Assembly: GCA_934271195.1 (NCBI GenBank)
Contig: CAKQRB010000037.1
Location: 1-25,364 of the forward strand
DNA: 25,364 bases
DNA from: an uncultured Alphaproteobacteria bacterium
GTDB taxonomy: Bacteria > Pseudomonadota > Alphaproteobacteria > RF32 > CAG-239
Direction: 5' to 3'
How positions within the stretch are numbered: the first letter of the stretch is position 1; each line of letters starts with the position of its first letter. A program made the translations under genes and the position numbers. The notes under the pieces are model-generated. The model worked only from the letters and a program-made list of their open reading frames with translations, was not told where the DNA came from and did not search any database. Below, piece after piece: positions 7,484-14,527 of this stretch.

Positions 7484-9394
7484 ATGCAAAAATCAACGGT
7501 TCAAAAAATCAAAAACAGCATAATCATCAGCCTTTTTGTCTTATTGCTTTTGGCTTCGTTTATTCTGATAAACACCACTTCAGGCGCCTTGTTTTCAGGC
7601 AACCGAGCCGATTTGACCTCTGACCGCCTGAACACTCTGAGCCTGCGCTCGGAAGAGATTATTGCCGGCATTAATAAACCGGTATATGTCAAACTTTACC
7701 TGTCTTCGCAAATTTCCCGTCAAAACCCTGTTCTCGCTCAATACGCTCAAAACATCATTCGTCTGCTCGGTCGTTATCAGGACAAATCCAACCACCTGAT
7801 AAAAATAGAAATACTTGACCCCGAACCCTATAGCAATGTCGAAAACGAGGCTAAAACCGCCGGACTGGTTCCTTTGCCGGATAGCGAAAACGAAAAGCTC
7901 TACTTTGGTGCCGTTTTTAGTGATGATAAAGGGCGTTCTTATACCATACCGCAGTTTTCACCGCAACGGCTTAATTATCTGGAAAATGACCTCAGCCGCG
8001 CTGTTTCGAATATTCTCATGCCCAAACGCAAAGTCATCGGAATAGCCTCGGATTTGCCGCTTATCAACCCTGGATTTATGAACGCCGAAAAACAGAACAA
8101 CTGGACTTTTGTAAACCTTTTGAACAAGGATTATGCTATAGTGCCAATATCCACGACAACTGCAGAAATTCCAAATATCGACGTTTTGATAATTGTGGCA
8201 ACCGGAAAACTCCCGTCTTTGTTTATCTACGCTCTTGACCAATACATTCTGCGCGGCGGGCGCTTGCTGTTGATTATTGATCCGGCCTCAGAAATCAAAA
8301 AACGCCTTTACCCCGGCATTCCGGATGAAAACCTGAACCTGAATGCGCTCCTTGACAATTTGGGCATCCATTATGTTCCGGATCAGGTTCTGGGAGACCG
8401 TGAACAAGCAGTAGATGCCTTCTTTGCCGCGACCGAAAATGCCGATGCTAGGAATCACATTTACTATCCATGGATGAAGATAAAAGCTCCGCATTTTAAC
8501 CCGCAATCGCCGTTAACTGCCGGCCTGAACAGCATTTTCTTAAAAAGCCCCGGTGCCTTTATCTTAAAAGATGAAGACGGACATACCGCCGAAAGCCTGT
8601 TGGCCACCTCGGAAAACACCATGCTGACGGCGGCCAATCTGGTCAAGTTTGCCCCCAAGGCCGATGTCCTGCGTTATATGGATGCCAAACGGCAGGTCTA
8701 TTCCGTTGCCGCTTTGTCCGAAGGTACTTACCATACCATTTTTGCCAAAAATCCTTTAGAAAACAGTGCTTATGCCAAACAGATTCTGCCGTTTTTAACC
8801 ACTTCTGTCGCATCGGCGCAAATCATTGCTGTTTCAGATTCTGATATCTTGGATGTCAAAAACTGGACAGAAGGCGGGGATACAAATGATTTTGCCGAAG
8901 ATGATTACAACCTGACACCGTCCAACAATAACTTTGACTTTATTCAAAGAAGTGTTGATTTTCTGAGCGGAAACCCCGGCGCCATGAATGTTGCCGCCAA
9001 AAAATACGGCGGCAGCCGCCAAACACTGGCCGATATATTCTATCAGCACGGCCTGAAAGCCCGCGAAAAAGCCTACAAAGAAATCAATGACCGGCTGGAA
9101 GATAACCAACGTAAATTAGACACGATTAACATTATGCTGGAGAGCAATTCCGCTTTCGGTACGGCACAGACGCTTGGCGAAATCGACGCCCTCAAAAATA
9201 AAATACTGCAGGAGAAAAATGAACTCCGCCGCATAGAATATCAGATAAAGTCAGAAGTCACGCACCGCGAACACATGGTTGCCCTGATAAATACCGTGAT
9301 TGTTCCGTTGGTGCTCCTTCTGCTTATCGCCACAGTTCACTTGTGGCTGTCACACCGCAACAACCGTCAGGCTGGGAGATTGATCAATGAATAA
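7484..9394 (+). CDS. GldG-like ABC-type auxiliary membrane protein
   Basis: The product is 636 residues from the ATG at 7484. AGGAG at 7472-7476 is 7 bases before it; an ATG at 7478 and a TTG at 7454 are also in frame but badly spaced. A membrane anchor at about 13-32 is followed by a large periplasmic region that begins LTSDRLNTLSLRSEEIIAGINKPVYVKLYLS, split here as LNTLSLRSEEIIAGINKPV and YVKLYLS, typical of the Gldg ABC-uncharacterised domain. A coiled-coil segment rich in Glu, Lys and Arg precedes a final membrane helix near the C terminus. Family members accompany GldF-type permeases and may couple the exporter to the periplasm. The reading frame ends overlapping the DUF4340 gene by 8 bases. 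Confidence 0.85.
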   Translation: MQKSTVQKIKNSIIISLFVLLLLASFILINTTSGALFSGNRADLTSDRLNTLSLRSEEIIAGINKPVYVKLYLSSQISRQNPVLAQYAQNIIRLLGRYQDKSNHLIKIEILDPEPYSNVENEAKTAGLVPLPDSENEKLYFGAVFSDDKGRSYTIPQFSPQRLNYLENDLSRAVSNILMPKRKVIGIASDLPLINPGFMNAEKQNNWTFVNLLNKDYAIVPISTTTAEIPNIDVLIIVATGKLPSLFIYALDQYILRGGRLLLIIDPASEIKKRLYPGIPDENLNLNALLDNLGIHYVPDQVLGDREQAVDAFFAATENADARNHIYYPWMKIKAPHFNPQSPLTAGLNSIFLKSPGAFILKDEDGHTAESLLATSENTMLTAANLVKFAPKADVLRYMDAKRQVYSVAALSEGTYHTIFAKNPLENSAYAKQILPFLTTSVASAQIIAVSDSDILDVKNWTEGGDTNDFAEDDYNLTPSNNNFDFIQRSVDFLSGNPGAMNVAAKKYGGSRQTLADIFYQHGLKAREKAYKEINDRLEDNQRKLDTINIMLESNSAFGTAQTLGEIDALKNKILQEKNELRRIEYQIKSEVTHREHMVALINTVIVPLVLLLLIATVHLWLSHRNNRQAGRLINE

Positions 9395-10367
9395 ACACCT
9401 ATTGTTAAAAGCCTTTTTTCTGTTTGTCGTATCCGGCCTGTTCGCCGCCTTTTCCTTTTTGTGGCTCAACAGCCGCCAGTCGGCTTCGCGCTTGGGACAA
9501 TTAGTCTTTGCCAACGCCATAAATTATGAAAAAAGCGTTGATAAAATTACAATTTCAACCACCAAAGAAACTTTTGATCTGGTTTTGACTGACAACTACT
9601 GGCGCATTAATGGGGCAGAGGGCTACTATGCCGGTCTGATGCTGGTAAATGACCTGCTTTCTGCCATGACACAGTCCGTTTATTACAGTAAACAGCCCGC
9701 CACACCTGAACTTTTAAAACAATACGGCTTGGAGTTGAAAAGTGCCGGCGAAAAAGCAACAGATATTGCCTCTGTTAAAATCTATTCCCAAAACGTTCTC
9801 TTAAATGAAATCAATCTCGGCCGAAAAAGCGAAAACGGGCTTTATACCTATGCGCATATCCCTGGTACAAAAGAAATATGGCTGATTTCCGGTAGTTTTA
9901 CACTACCACAGTACCGTTACTCCTGGTATCAGCAGCCACTGTTCTCCTACCCCGAATCAGCAATAAAAACCGTTGCTTCTCTGAAAAACGGCAATAAGTC
10001 GCTACTCATGCGGCTGAACAACAAACAGGAGTTTGTTAACAAAGACCTGAAAAGCGTCAGCATTCCGGCTTTTTTTGATGAACTCAAATACGTGATTTTC
10101 GAAGACGTCAAACCTGTTAAAGACTTTGACTTCAGCCAATATTCGCAATCAAGAAAAATCCGATTCAGCACATTTTCCGGCCTGACAAATGAACTCATGA
10201 TTTATACAAACGGTCAAAAATACTGGCTGACAACAAAATTATCTGCGGCAAACCTTACAACCGGTAAATTTAAGGATTATATAGCAAGCTATGAACTCCT
10301 CACTGCCGGCTGGATATTCGAGCTTCCGTCCGCCAGCGGGGAAGTCTTGTATACCACAGAGTTTTAG
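9387..10367 (+). CDS. DUF4340-domain membrane-anchored protein
   Basis: A 326-residue protein with one N-terminal membrane anchor (about 6-26) and a large extracytoplasmic part. The opening of that part (KITISTTKETFDLVLTDNYWRI followed later by VNDLLSAMTQ and LKQYGLELKSA) fits the DUF4340 domain, which repeatedly occurs directly after GldG-like genes. Its biochemical function is unknown. The start overlaps the preceding stop by 8 bases, so expression is likely coupled. It is probably the partner of the Gld-like ABC system on the periplasmic side. Confidence 0.8.
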   Translation: MNKHLLLKAFFLFVVSGLFAAFSFLWLNSRQSASRLGQLVFANAINYEKSVDKITISTTKETFDLVLTDNYWRINGAEGYYAGLMLVNDLLSAMTQSVYYSKQPATPELLKQYGLELKSAGEKATDIASVKIYSQNVLLNEINLGRKSENGLYTYAHIPGTKEIWLISGSFTLPQYRYSWYQQPLFSYPESAIKTVASLKNGNKSLLMRLNNKQEFVNKDLKSVSIPAFFDELKYVIFEDVKPVKDFDFSQYSQSRKIRFSTFSGLTNELMIYTNGQKYWLTTKLSAANLTTGKFKDYIASYELLTAGWIFELPSASGEVLYTTEF

Positions 10368-10376
10368 AAGGATTTT

Positions 10377-11816
10377 ATGCAGACAGATAACGCAAGATGT
10401 GACTTTTTATTAAATATTTCAACCAATGCCTTGCTGGCAACAGACATAACCGGCCGGATTATTTATATGAATCGGGCTGCCGGCTATTTTCTTTCCTCAG
10501 AAGCCCTCGGCAACGCTCTGTCCGTATGGTCAGGAAATCGTGCGCCGCAAATTCTGTCAAGAATCACTAATGCCGTCCGTCTGCAACAACCCCAGTCTTT
10601 ACAACTTTCCCTGCGCGGCAGATGCTGTAATCTTTATTTTTACGGACATCAGCCCAATTGTTTTATCTGCATAGAAGACATCACCGAGCGCAAACAGCTG
10701 GCCGCCAGTCTGGATAAAACCGCGCAAAGACTGGAATTTGCGGAAAGGACGGCACACATCGGCTATTGGGAACTGGATTTAGAACACAAAAAAATCTATT
10801 GGTCCGATGAAATGTTCCGTATTTTCGGCGCCACGGCCTCAAATACTTCACCCAAAAAGAACCTCATTCGGGAACAAATGTTCAAAGAAGACCTACCGGT
10901 TTATAAAGAAAAACTGCGCGAGCTGATTCGTAACGGCAAACAGGTTGAAGGTCAAATCCGTATCCGAAAATTAACCGGAGGTCTGAGGTATTGCTTCTTC
11001 AAAGCCGGAATCATTGATGATGACGGACATCACAAAATCGCCGGCACATTTCAGGATTTAACTCCCATCATCAAAACCCAAACAGCCTTGGAAAAAGCCA
11101 AGCAACTGGCCGAAGACATGAACAGAGACAAATCTTTGTTTTTAGCGCAGGCCAGCCATGATTTGCGCCAACCCATGCAGGCTCTGGGCATGTTTATCAG
11201 CGCTCTGGCCGCAGAAAAACTGACTGATTATCAAAAAATGCTGCTGGATAAAATCGAGGCCTCAGCCTATAACCTTAAATCAATGCTCGATAATCTGCTT
11301 GATTTGTCCAAACTTGAAGCCAATACCGGCATTGGAGATTTTTCGGAATTCAATATTGCGCTGCTGTTAAAAAAAATTGCCGGAGAATATCAGGAAATCT
11401 GCCGACAGAAAAAAATCTCCTTCCGCTTTTTTTTACATAATGCCGTTGTTTTCAGCGATCAGCTGATATTGGAACGGCTCATCAGAAACCTGCTGAGTAA
11501 TGCCGTCAAATATACCAAAACCAAAATCGTTCTGGGCTGCAAATGGCGCAAAAACTACCTGCGCATTATGGTTATAGATAACGGTGTCGGCATCCGTCAG
11601 GAAGAGCAGGAGCAAATTTTTGACGAATTTTATCAAAGCGGACACATAGCGGGCAATCGCAGCCGCGGTTCCGGGCTGGGCTTGGCTATTGTCAGAAAAT
11701 CAGCTGAAATTCTGGGCTTTAACATAAAACTGAGATCAATTCCGGAGCAGGGCAGCTGCTTCTGGTTTGACATTCCGGTCTTGCGCCGCCTGCCGAATGT
11801 TAAACAAAAAAAATAA
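10377..11816 (+). CDS. Soluble PAS-domain sensor histidine kinase
   Basis: This 479-residue kinase has no membrane segment. A degenerate PAS-like region lies at about 5-105 and a second PAS with PAC-like end at about 118-232. The dimerisation/phosphoacceptor helix carries ASHDLRQPMQAL with His 261. The ATPase domain shows the N box (NLLSNAVKYT, 371-380), G1 (DNGVGI, 401-406), F box (FDEF, 415-418) and G2 (GSGLGLAIV, 431-439). It lacks receiver and HPt domains, and no response regulator lies nearby, so its partner is unknown. It starts 9 bases after the DUF4340 gene with AGAAGGA upstream, so it is the last gene of the ABC operon, an unusual place for a kinase and a hint that it senses the state that the transporter affects. 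Confidence 0.9.
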   Translation: MQTDNARCDFLLNISTNALLATDITGRIIYMNRAAGYFLSSEALGNALSVWSGNRAPQILSRITNAVRLQQPQSLQLSLRGRCCNLYFYGHQPNCFICIEDITERKQLAASLDKTAQRLEFAERTAHIGYWELDLEHKKIYWSDEMFRIFGATASNTSPKKNLIREQMFKEDLPVYKEKLRELIRNGKQVEGQIRIRKLTGGLRYCFFKAGIIDDDGHHKIAGTFQDLTPIIKTQTALEKAKQLAEDMNRDKSLFLAQASHDLRQPMQALGMFISALAAEKLTDYQKMLLDKIEASAYNLKSMLDNLLDLSKLEANTGIGDFSEFNIALLLKKIAGEYQEICRQKKISFRFFLHNAVVFSDQLILERLIRNLLSNAVKYTKTKIVLGCKWRKNYLRIMVIDNGVGIRQEEQEQIFDEFYQSGHIAGNRSRGSGLGLAIVRKSAEILGFNIKLRSIPEQGSCFWFDIPVLRRLPNVKQKK

Positions 11817-11820
11817 AAAA

Positions 11821-11864
11821 TTGACAAAATAGCACTTGTCTGAGACATAAAATTATGATATGAT
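11821..11864 (+). promoter_or_regulatory. Promoter with conserved upstream/spacer block (copy 1)
   Basis: TTGTCT at 11836-11841 and TATGAT at 11859-11864 are 17 bases apart, ahead of the gene at 11907. GACAAAAT at 11823-11830 lies 5 bases before the -35. The 39-base block 11823-11861 recurs at 12390-12428 with the same internal spacing: the octamer is identical and 22 of the next 26 bases from the -35 onward match. The TTGACA at 11821 is not correctly spaced to this -10. Confidence 0.55.
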
Positions 11865-11906
11865 AAGAACGTAAAAAAATTATTGTTAAATTAAAAAAAT
11901 AAAGCT

Positions 11907-12302
11907 ATGAATATCTTAGAAAAAAAAGCCAAATTGGCAGAAATCCGTAAAGAACTTGAAAGAGGAATATCTCCCGCCGGATATGTAAAAAACATTGGAA
12001 GCATATTCTTCAAATGTTATGATAGCGGTTGCGTTTTACGTGATGTGGTCTATTACGGATCCATCAGACATGGCTTGGAATTTGAAGTTTTGGCAATGGA
12101 CTGCTCATATTTCGTTGGCTCACAAGAACACGCCAAAGCTCTAAAAGCGGCATTCGGTGGAATAGCCTATGAAACGGAATATTGCCATCTGGCATCCAAC
12201 CCGCGGGACTTATGGGCTTGGGAAGGGCCGTTGCGTAACAAACAACTTTATGAGAATGCGGCTCCTCTTGATTACGAAGAGATCGTTGCGGCTTTATTCT
12301 AA
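11907..12302 (+). CDS. Small protein of unknown function
   Basis: The product is a 131-residue soluble protein that I do not recognise. The N terminus (MNILEKKAKLAEIRKELERGI) is a charged helix. The middle holds KNIGSIFFKCYDSGCVL and later AMDCSYFVGSQEHAKALKAAFGG, and three aromatic/Cys-rich beta-like stretches. There is no signal peptide or membrane segment. It is a single-gene unit with its own promoter and terminator. The ATG has an AT-rich leader without clear Shine-Dalgarno. Its promoter block is shared with the next gene, so the two are likely controlled together though their proteins are not similar by eye. Confidence 0.65.
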   Translation: MNILEKKAKLAEIRKELERGISPAGYVKNIGSIFFKCYDSGCVLRDVVYYGSIRHGLEFEVLAMDCSYFVGSQEHAKALKAAFGGIAYETEYCHLASNPRDLWAWEGPLRNKQLYENAAPLDYEEIVAALF

Positions 12303-12313
12303 TTCAAAAAAAC

Positions 12314-12349
12314 AAAAGAGTGCGGAGTCTAAAACTCCCGCTCTTTTTT
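12314..12349 (+). terminator. Rho-independent terminator
   Basis: AAAGAG..GGAGT and ACTCC..CTCTTT pair around a CTAAA loop with a small internal mismatch, followed by six T residues. It directly follows the 11907-12302 gene. Confidence 0.8.
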
Positions 12350-12389
12350 CATTTTAAGCAAATAACATTACAAAACGCCACAAATTTTA

Positions 12390-12431
12390 GACAAAATAAA
12401 AATTGACCCAGACATAAATTTATGATATAAA
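12390..12431 (+). promoter_or_regulatory. Promoter with conserved upstream/spacer block (copy 2)
   Basis: TTGACC at 12403-12408 and TATAAA at 12426-12431 are 17 bases apart. GACAAAAT at 12390-12397 lies 5 bases before the -35, exactly as in copy 1 at 11823. The spacer contains AGACATAAA and TTATGATAT, both shared with copy 1; ATAAATTTAT is a short palindrome. It drives the gene at 12486. Confidence 0.6.
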
Positions 12432-12485
12432 GAAAATGTATTAAATATTTTTTATTTTTATTATTAACAAAAGAGGGAACGGGAC

Positions 12486-12899
12486 GTGCAAAAGGACACA
12501 CCCTCTATAAACAAACCCAGAATAGTTATGGCAAAGATAGAAGTATGCGCACAGGATGTAAAATCAGAAATTAACGCATTACAACGTTATCGCTCCGGCT
12601 GGGCAAATGACATCCGGGAAGGCTGGAATTTTGGCAGCAAAGAAACAAAAGACATTTTGTTTCAACTCTACGAAATTTCCGGTTCGATAATTTTGGCCTT
12701 ACAAACCGTTGAATCCGGACACTATCGTGACAAAATGGCCATGATAATGGTTAAGCAAAAGTTGGAAAAACTCGTTAAATCAGAAAAATTTGACGAACTT
12801 GCCGCAATGTCTGAAGCAGGCATGTGCCATATTATAACAACAGGCACCAAACATCATATCCGCGTAATGTTTGAAACGCTTGAAGTTTTAACGGCCTAA
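12486..12899 (+). CDS. Small helical protein of unknown function
   Basis: This 137-residue protein is not recognised. It is predicted largely helical, with charged heptad-like stretches (CAQDVKSEINALQRYRSGW; MIMVKQKLEKLVKSEKFDEL), and has no signal peptide or membrane span. The GTG at 12486 is chosen because GAGGG lies 9 bases upstream; an internal ATG at 12528 (MAKIEVCAQDV) is an alternative with a poor ribosome-binding site. It is a single-gene unit with its own promoter and strong terminator. The conserved promoter block links its expression with the gene at 11907. Confidence 0.65.
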   Translation: MQKDTPSINKPRIVMAKIEVCAQDVKSEINALQRYRSGWANDIREGWNFGSKETKDILFQLYEISGSIILALQTVESGHYRDKMAMIMVKQKLEKLVKSEKFDELAAMSEAGMCHIITTGTKHHIRVMFETLEVLTA

Positions 12900-12906
12900 A
12901 CCAAAC

Positions 12907-12938
12907 GAGAGGAAGCATAAAACTTCCTCTCTTTTTTT
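12907..12938 (+). terminator. Rho-independent terminator
   Basis: GAGAGGAAG (12907-12915) and CTTCCTCTC (12923-12931) form a perfect 9-bp stem with a seven-base loop, followed by seven T residues. It ends the transcript of the 12486-12899 gene. Confidence 0.9.
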
Positions 12939-13383
12939 ATTATATGCCCCAATGACAGACATTAGCCTATGAGTGTATATTCGGACATTGCTCACAAGCA
13001 GATGTTGTCTGTCATGCCTGTCATTTCGACTAAGCAAAGCACCTTCTCAAAAGAAAGTGCTTAAAATCAAAATTGGTACGCGCGCGGGGGCGTGAGGTAA
13101 AACGCCAACCGCTGCTCCGGTTGACGTTTAACGAACGGCGAAAGTTTGTTAGCGCGTGAGCAAGCGTAAGCGCTGCGAAACAAGCGTTACAAACCGAGTG
13201 CCCACGGCCGAAACAAAAAGCAACTAATGTTGCTTTTTGTAAGGAGACGCAATGAGACTTGTAATTGTGAGATGACGACAGACATCGATACAATTGCTTA
13301 GTCGGAATTGGAGTTAGTGTTGCGCTTCAACCGCAACACTTACGAGTAAGACGAACCGTAATGGTTCGAACCCTCCTGAAAAA
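12939..13383. other. Non-coding, hairpin-rich region beside tRNA-Lys
   Basis: I see no convincing protein gene here; open frames on both strands run through hairpins and tRNA-derived sequence. Visible structure: the 55-bp repeat copy at 13036-13090; a perfect 11-bp stem with TAAT loop at 13214-13239 (CAAAAAGCAAC/GTTGCTTTTTG); an 8-bp stem at 13317-13339 (GTGTTGCG/CGCAACAC); a 6-bp stem at 13352-13368 (CGAACC/GGTTCG); and CGACTAAGCAA near 13027 recurring inverted as TTGCTTAGTCG near 13293. The composition is more GC-rich than the other intergenic stretches. It looks like repeat debris or an RNA-bearing element. Confidence 0.5.
13036..13090 (-). repeat. Duplicate of the tRNA-Lys 3' end plus terminator (copy 1)
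   Basis: These 55 bases match 13389-13443 at 54 of 55 positions (one C/T difference). The copy holds the tRNA terminator hairpin, the CCA end and the 3' acceptor strand up to the T-stem, then diverges. It carries no rest of a tRNA. Confidence 0.85.
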
Positions 13384-13416
13384 ACAAAAAAGCACCTTCT
13401 CAAAAGAAAGTGCTTA
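13384..13416 (-). terminator. Terminator of tRNA-Lys
   Basis: On the minus strand AGCACtTTCT and AGAAgGTGCT pair around a TTTG loop, followed by six T residues. It lies 10-15 bases after the tRNA CCA end. Confidence 0.8.
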
Positions 13417-13443
13417 AAATCAAAACTGGTACGCGCGCGGGGG
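13389..13443 (-). repeat. tRNA-Lys 3' end plus terminator (copy 2, within the intact tRNA)
   Basis: This is the partner of the 13036-13090 copy in direct orientation. It covers the tRNA 3' end (13427-13443) and the terminator beyond it. Direct repeats that include a tRNA 3' end are a usual footprint of tRNA-targeting integrases, but tRNA-cluster recombination gives the same pattern. Confidence 0.85.
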
Positions 13444-13502
13444 TTCGAACCCCGGACCCACTGATTAAGAGTCAGTTGCTCTACCAACTGAGCTACGCAC
13501 GC
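13427..13502 (-). tRNA. tRNA-Lys (anticodon CTT)
   Basis: The 76-base minus-strand sequence folds as a full cloverleaf. The acceptor stem GCGTGCG/CGCGCGT has two G-T wobbles; TA precedes the D arm GCTCAGTTGGTAGAGC; the anticodon stem ACTGA/TCAGT encloses CTCTTAA, giving anticodon CTT (Lys, AAG codons); the T arm is CGGGG TTCGAAC CCCCG; CCA is encoded. The anticodon was read directly; lysine identity follows from the genetic code. Confidence 0.97.
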
Positions 13503-13534
13503 ATTATGGGTAGTTATCATCAGATAACGAACGC

Positions 13535-13563
13535 AATATAAAACGGATAAATAATATTTGCAA
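13535..13563 (-). promoter_or_regulatory. Promoter of tRNA-Lys
   Basis: On the minus strand TTGCAA (13558-13563) and TATATT (13535-13540) are 17 bases apart, placing the transcript start about 25 bases before the tRNA 5' end at 13502. Confidence 0.55.
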
Positions 13564-13591
13564 GCAAAAATTTTCAAAATTTGTTAAAAAC

Positions 13592-14044
13592 TTAATATTC
13601 GATTTTATCCGTTTTGTTTTTCCATTTCTGCATTACCTCTCTGGCTTCTGGCAATTCTATTCTAACCAATTCAATCGGATCATCTTCATAAAACACGCGG
13701 TCACGAAACCCGATATCTTCGGCATCATACCGATCGGCCGCATAATAAACCTCTTTAATATTGGCCCATTTGCAGGCATTCAGACACATAGGGCAGGGCT
13801 CGCAGGAAGTATAAAGGATACATCCGGACAAATCAAAGCTGCCCAGATTTTTACAAGCATCTCTAATAGCCATAACCTCGCCATGCGCCGTAGGATCATT
13901 GTCCGGCACCACGCGATTATGCCCCTGTCCTACAATCTTTCCCTCTGTATTGACAATCACACATCCAAAAGGCGAACTACCGCCGTCTACTGACCGGCCG
14001 CTGAGTTCTATGGCCTTGCGCAGATTCTCTTCATGATTTATCAT
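13592..14044 (-). CDS. guaD: Nucleoside/guanine deaminase of the cytidine deaminase-like fold
   Basis: A 150-residue zinc hydrolase. The active-site motifs are clear: PTAHGE (51-56) with zinc ligand His 54 and proton-shuttle Glu 56, and SCEPCPMC (80-87) with zinc ligands Cys 81 and Cys 84. The text around them (DPTAHGEVMAIRDACK, LYTSCEPCPMCLNA, the later AADRYDAEDIGFRDRVFY) resembles Bacillus GuaD, which converts guanine to xanthine; it fits that group better than TadA, but substrate specificity is an inference. The ATG at 14044 has GAGGA just upstream; the frame stays open to 14074 without a better start. It is apparently monocistronic. TATAAT at 14110-14115 (minus strand) could be its -10 element, with a weak -35. 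Confidence 0.82.
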   Translation of the reverse strand: MINHEENLRKAIELSGRSVDGGSSPFGCVIVNTEGKIVGQGHNRVVPDNDPTAHGEVMAIRDACKNLGSFDLSGCILYTSCEPCPMCLNACKWANIKEVYYAADRYDAEDIGFRDRVFYEDDPIELVRIELPEAREVMQKWKNKTDKIEY

Positions 14045-14185
14045 CTTTCCTCTTTTCTGCAATTTTTTGTACATTTTAACAAAATAAGTCTTGACTGATA
14101 ACGCAATATATTATACAAACAAACTGTTAAACCATTATTAATCTACTACTATGAAAACTACGTTAATTATTTTCTATCAAAAAAA

Positions 14186-14226
14186 TTTTTGCAAATTAAA
14201 GATGCTGTGAAGCATTTGTGCAAAAA
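14186..14226. repeat. Imperfect palindrome
   Basis: TTTTTGCA at the left end pairs with TGCAAAAA at the right end; inside, ATGCT pairs with AGCAT around GTGA. It could be an RNA hairpin or a protein binding site. Confidence 0.5.
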
Positions 14227-14355
14227 TACGGAAGCAAGTGCAGAATATTCGTTTTTTTCACATTTAAGTTCATAAAATGTAAGTTTATTACTTTGCAAAC
14301 TTCTTCCGCACTACTACAGTATCTGAAAAACCCCCTCGTGAGAGTCGGTTTTTTC
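14215..14355 (+). ncRNA. Candidate small RNA or leader with terminator
   Basis: GGAAGcAAGTGCA (14230-14242) can pair with TGCAaaCTTCTTCC (14294-14307), closing a fold that contains an inner hairpin ACATTT..AAATGT. A terminator-like stem (AAAAACC..CTCgtGAG..GGTTTTTT, 14325-14355) follows. The stem is flanked by T runs on both strands, so orientation is not certain. I could not match it to 6S, SRP, tmRNA or RNase P RNA. Confidence 0.3.
14325..14355. terminator. Terminator-like hairpin, possibly bidirectional
   Basis: AAAAACC and GGTTTTTT flank a CTC/GAG inner stem. T runs lie on both strands. Confidence 0.6.
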
Positions 14356-14373
14356 TAAAAATAAAATATTTTT

Positions 14374-14468
14374 GGGGTGTAAAGTAGACCAATGACAACA
14401 TATTCTGTCTTACCTTGTCCTTTGGTTTACACGAACAACGCCTGCTTTTTCAAGCAGGCGTTTTCGCT
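14374..14468 (+). ncRNA. Candidate small RNA ending in a strong terminator
   Basis: GTGTAAA (14378-14384) pairs with TTTACAC (14426-14432); CCAA and TTGG, then GACAA and TTGTC, extend the stem inwards. A perfect 10-bp terminator follows at once. TAAAAT at 14362-14367 could be a -10 element, but I see no good -35. The unit ends about 60 bases before the HD gene, so it may alternatively be that gene's attenuator. Confidence 0.35.
14438..14468 (+). terminator. Rho-independent terminator
   Basis: ACGCCTGCTT (14438-14447) and AAGCAGGCGT (14452-14461) form a perfect 10-bp stem with a four-base loop, followed by TTTTCGCTTTTT. Confidence 0.85.
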
Positions 14469-14527
14469 TTTTAAAATTTTATTAAACAAATTATGCTTTT
14501 CTTTCTACAACCTCAGGAGAAAAGAAA

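Larger units (their letters stand above)
14075..14527. other. Long non-coding region with structured segments and two terminators
   Basis: I see no protein gene in these 450 bases. They contain, in order, the presumed deaminase promoter (-), an imperfect palindrome at 14186-14226, an RNA-like fold at about 14215-14312, a terminator at 14325-14355, a possible small RNA at 14374-14468 with its own terminator, and then the ribosome-binding site of the HD gene (AGGAG at about 14515). They are either small RNAs or an elaborate 5' leader. Confidence 0.6.

Noticed and set aside
13030..13577. Two minus-strand open frames of 87 residues each
   Set aside because: They run through the tRNA-Lys and its duplicated terminator; their shared C-terminal-like segment is just the 55-bp repeat in translation.
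14228..14245. GGAAGCA motif as a possible SRP (4.5S) RNA
   Set aside because: The rest of the conserved SRP tetraloop/symmetric-loop region is absent.
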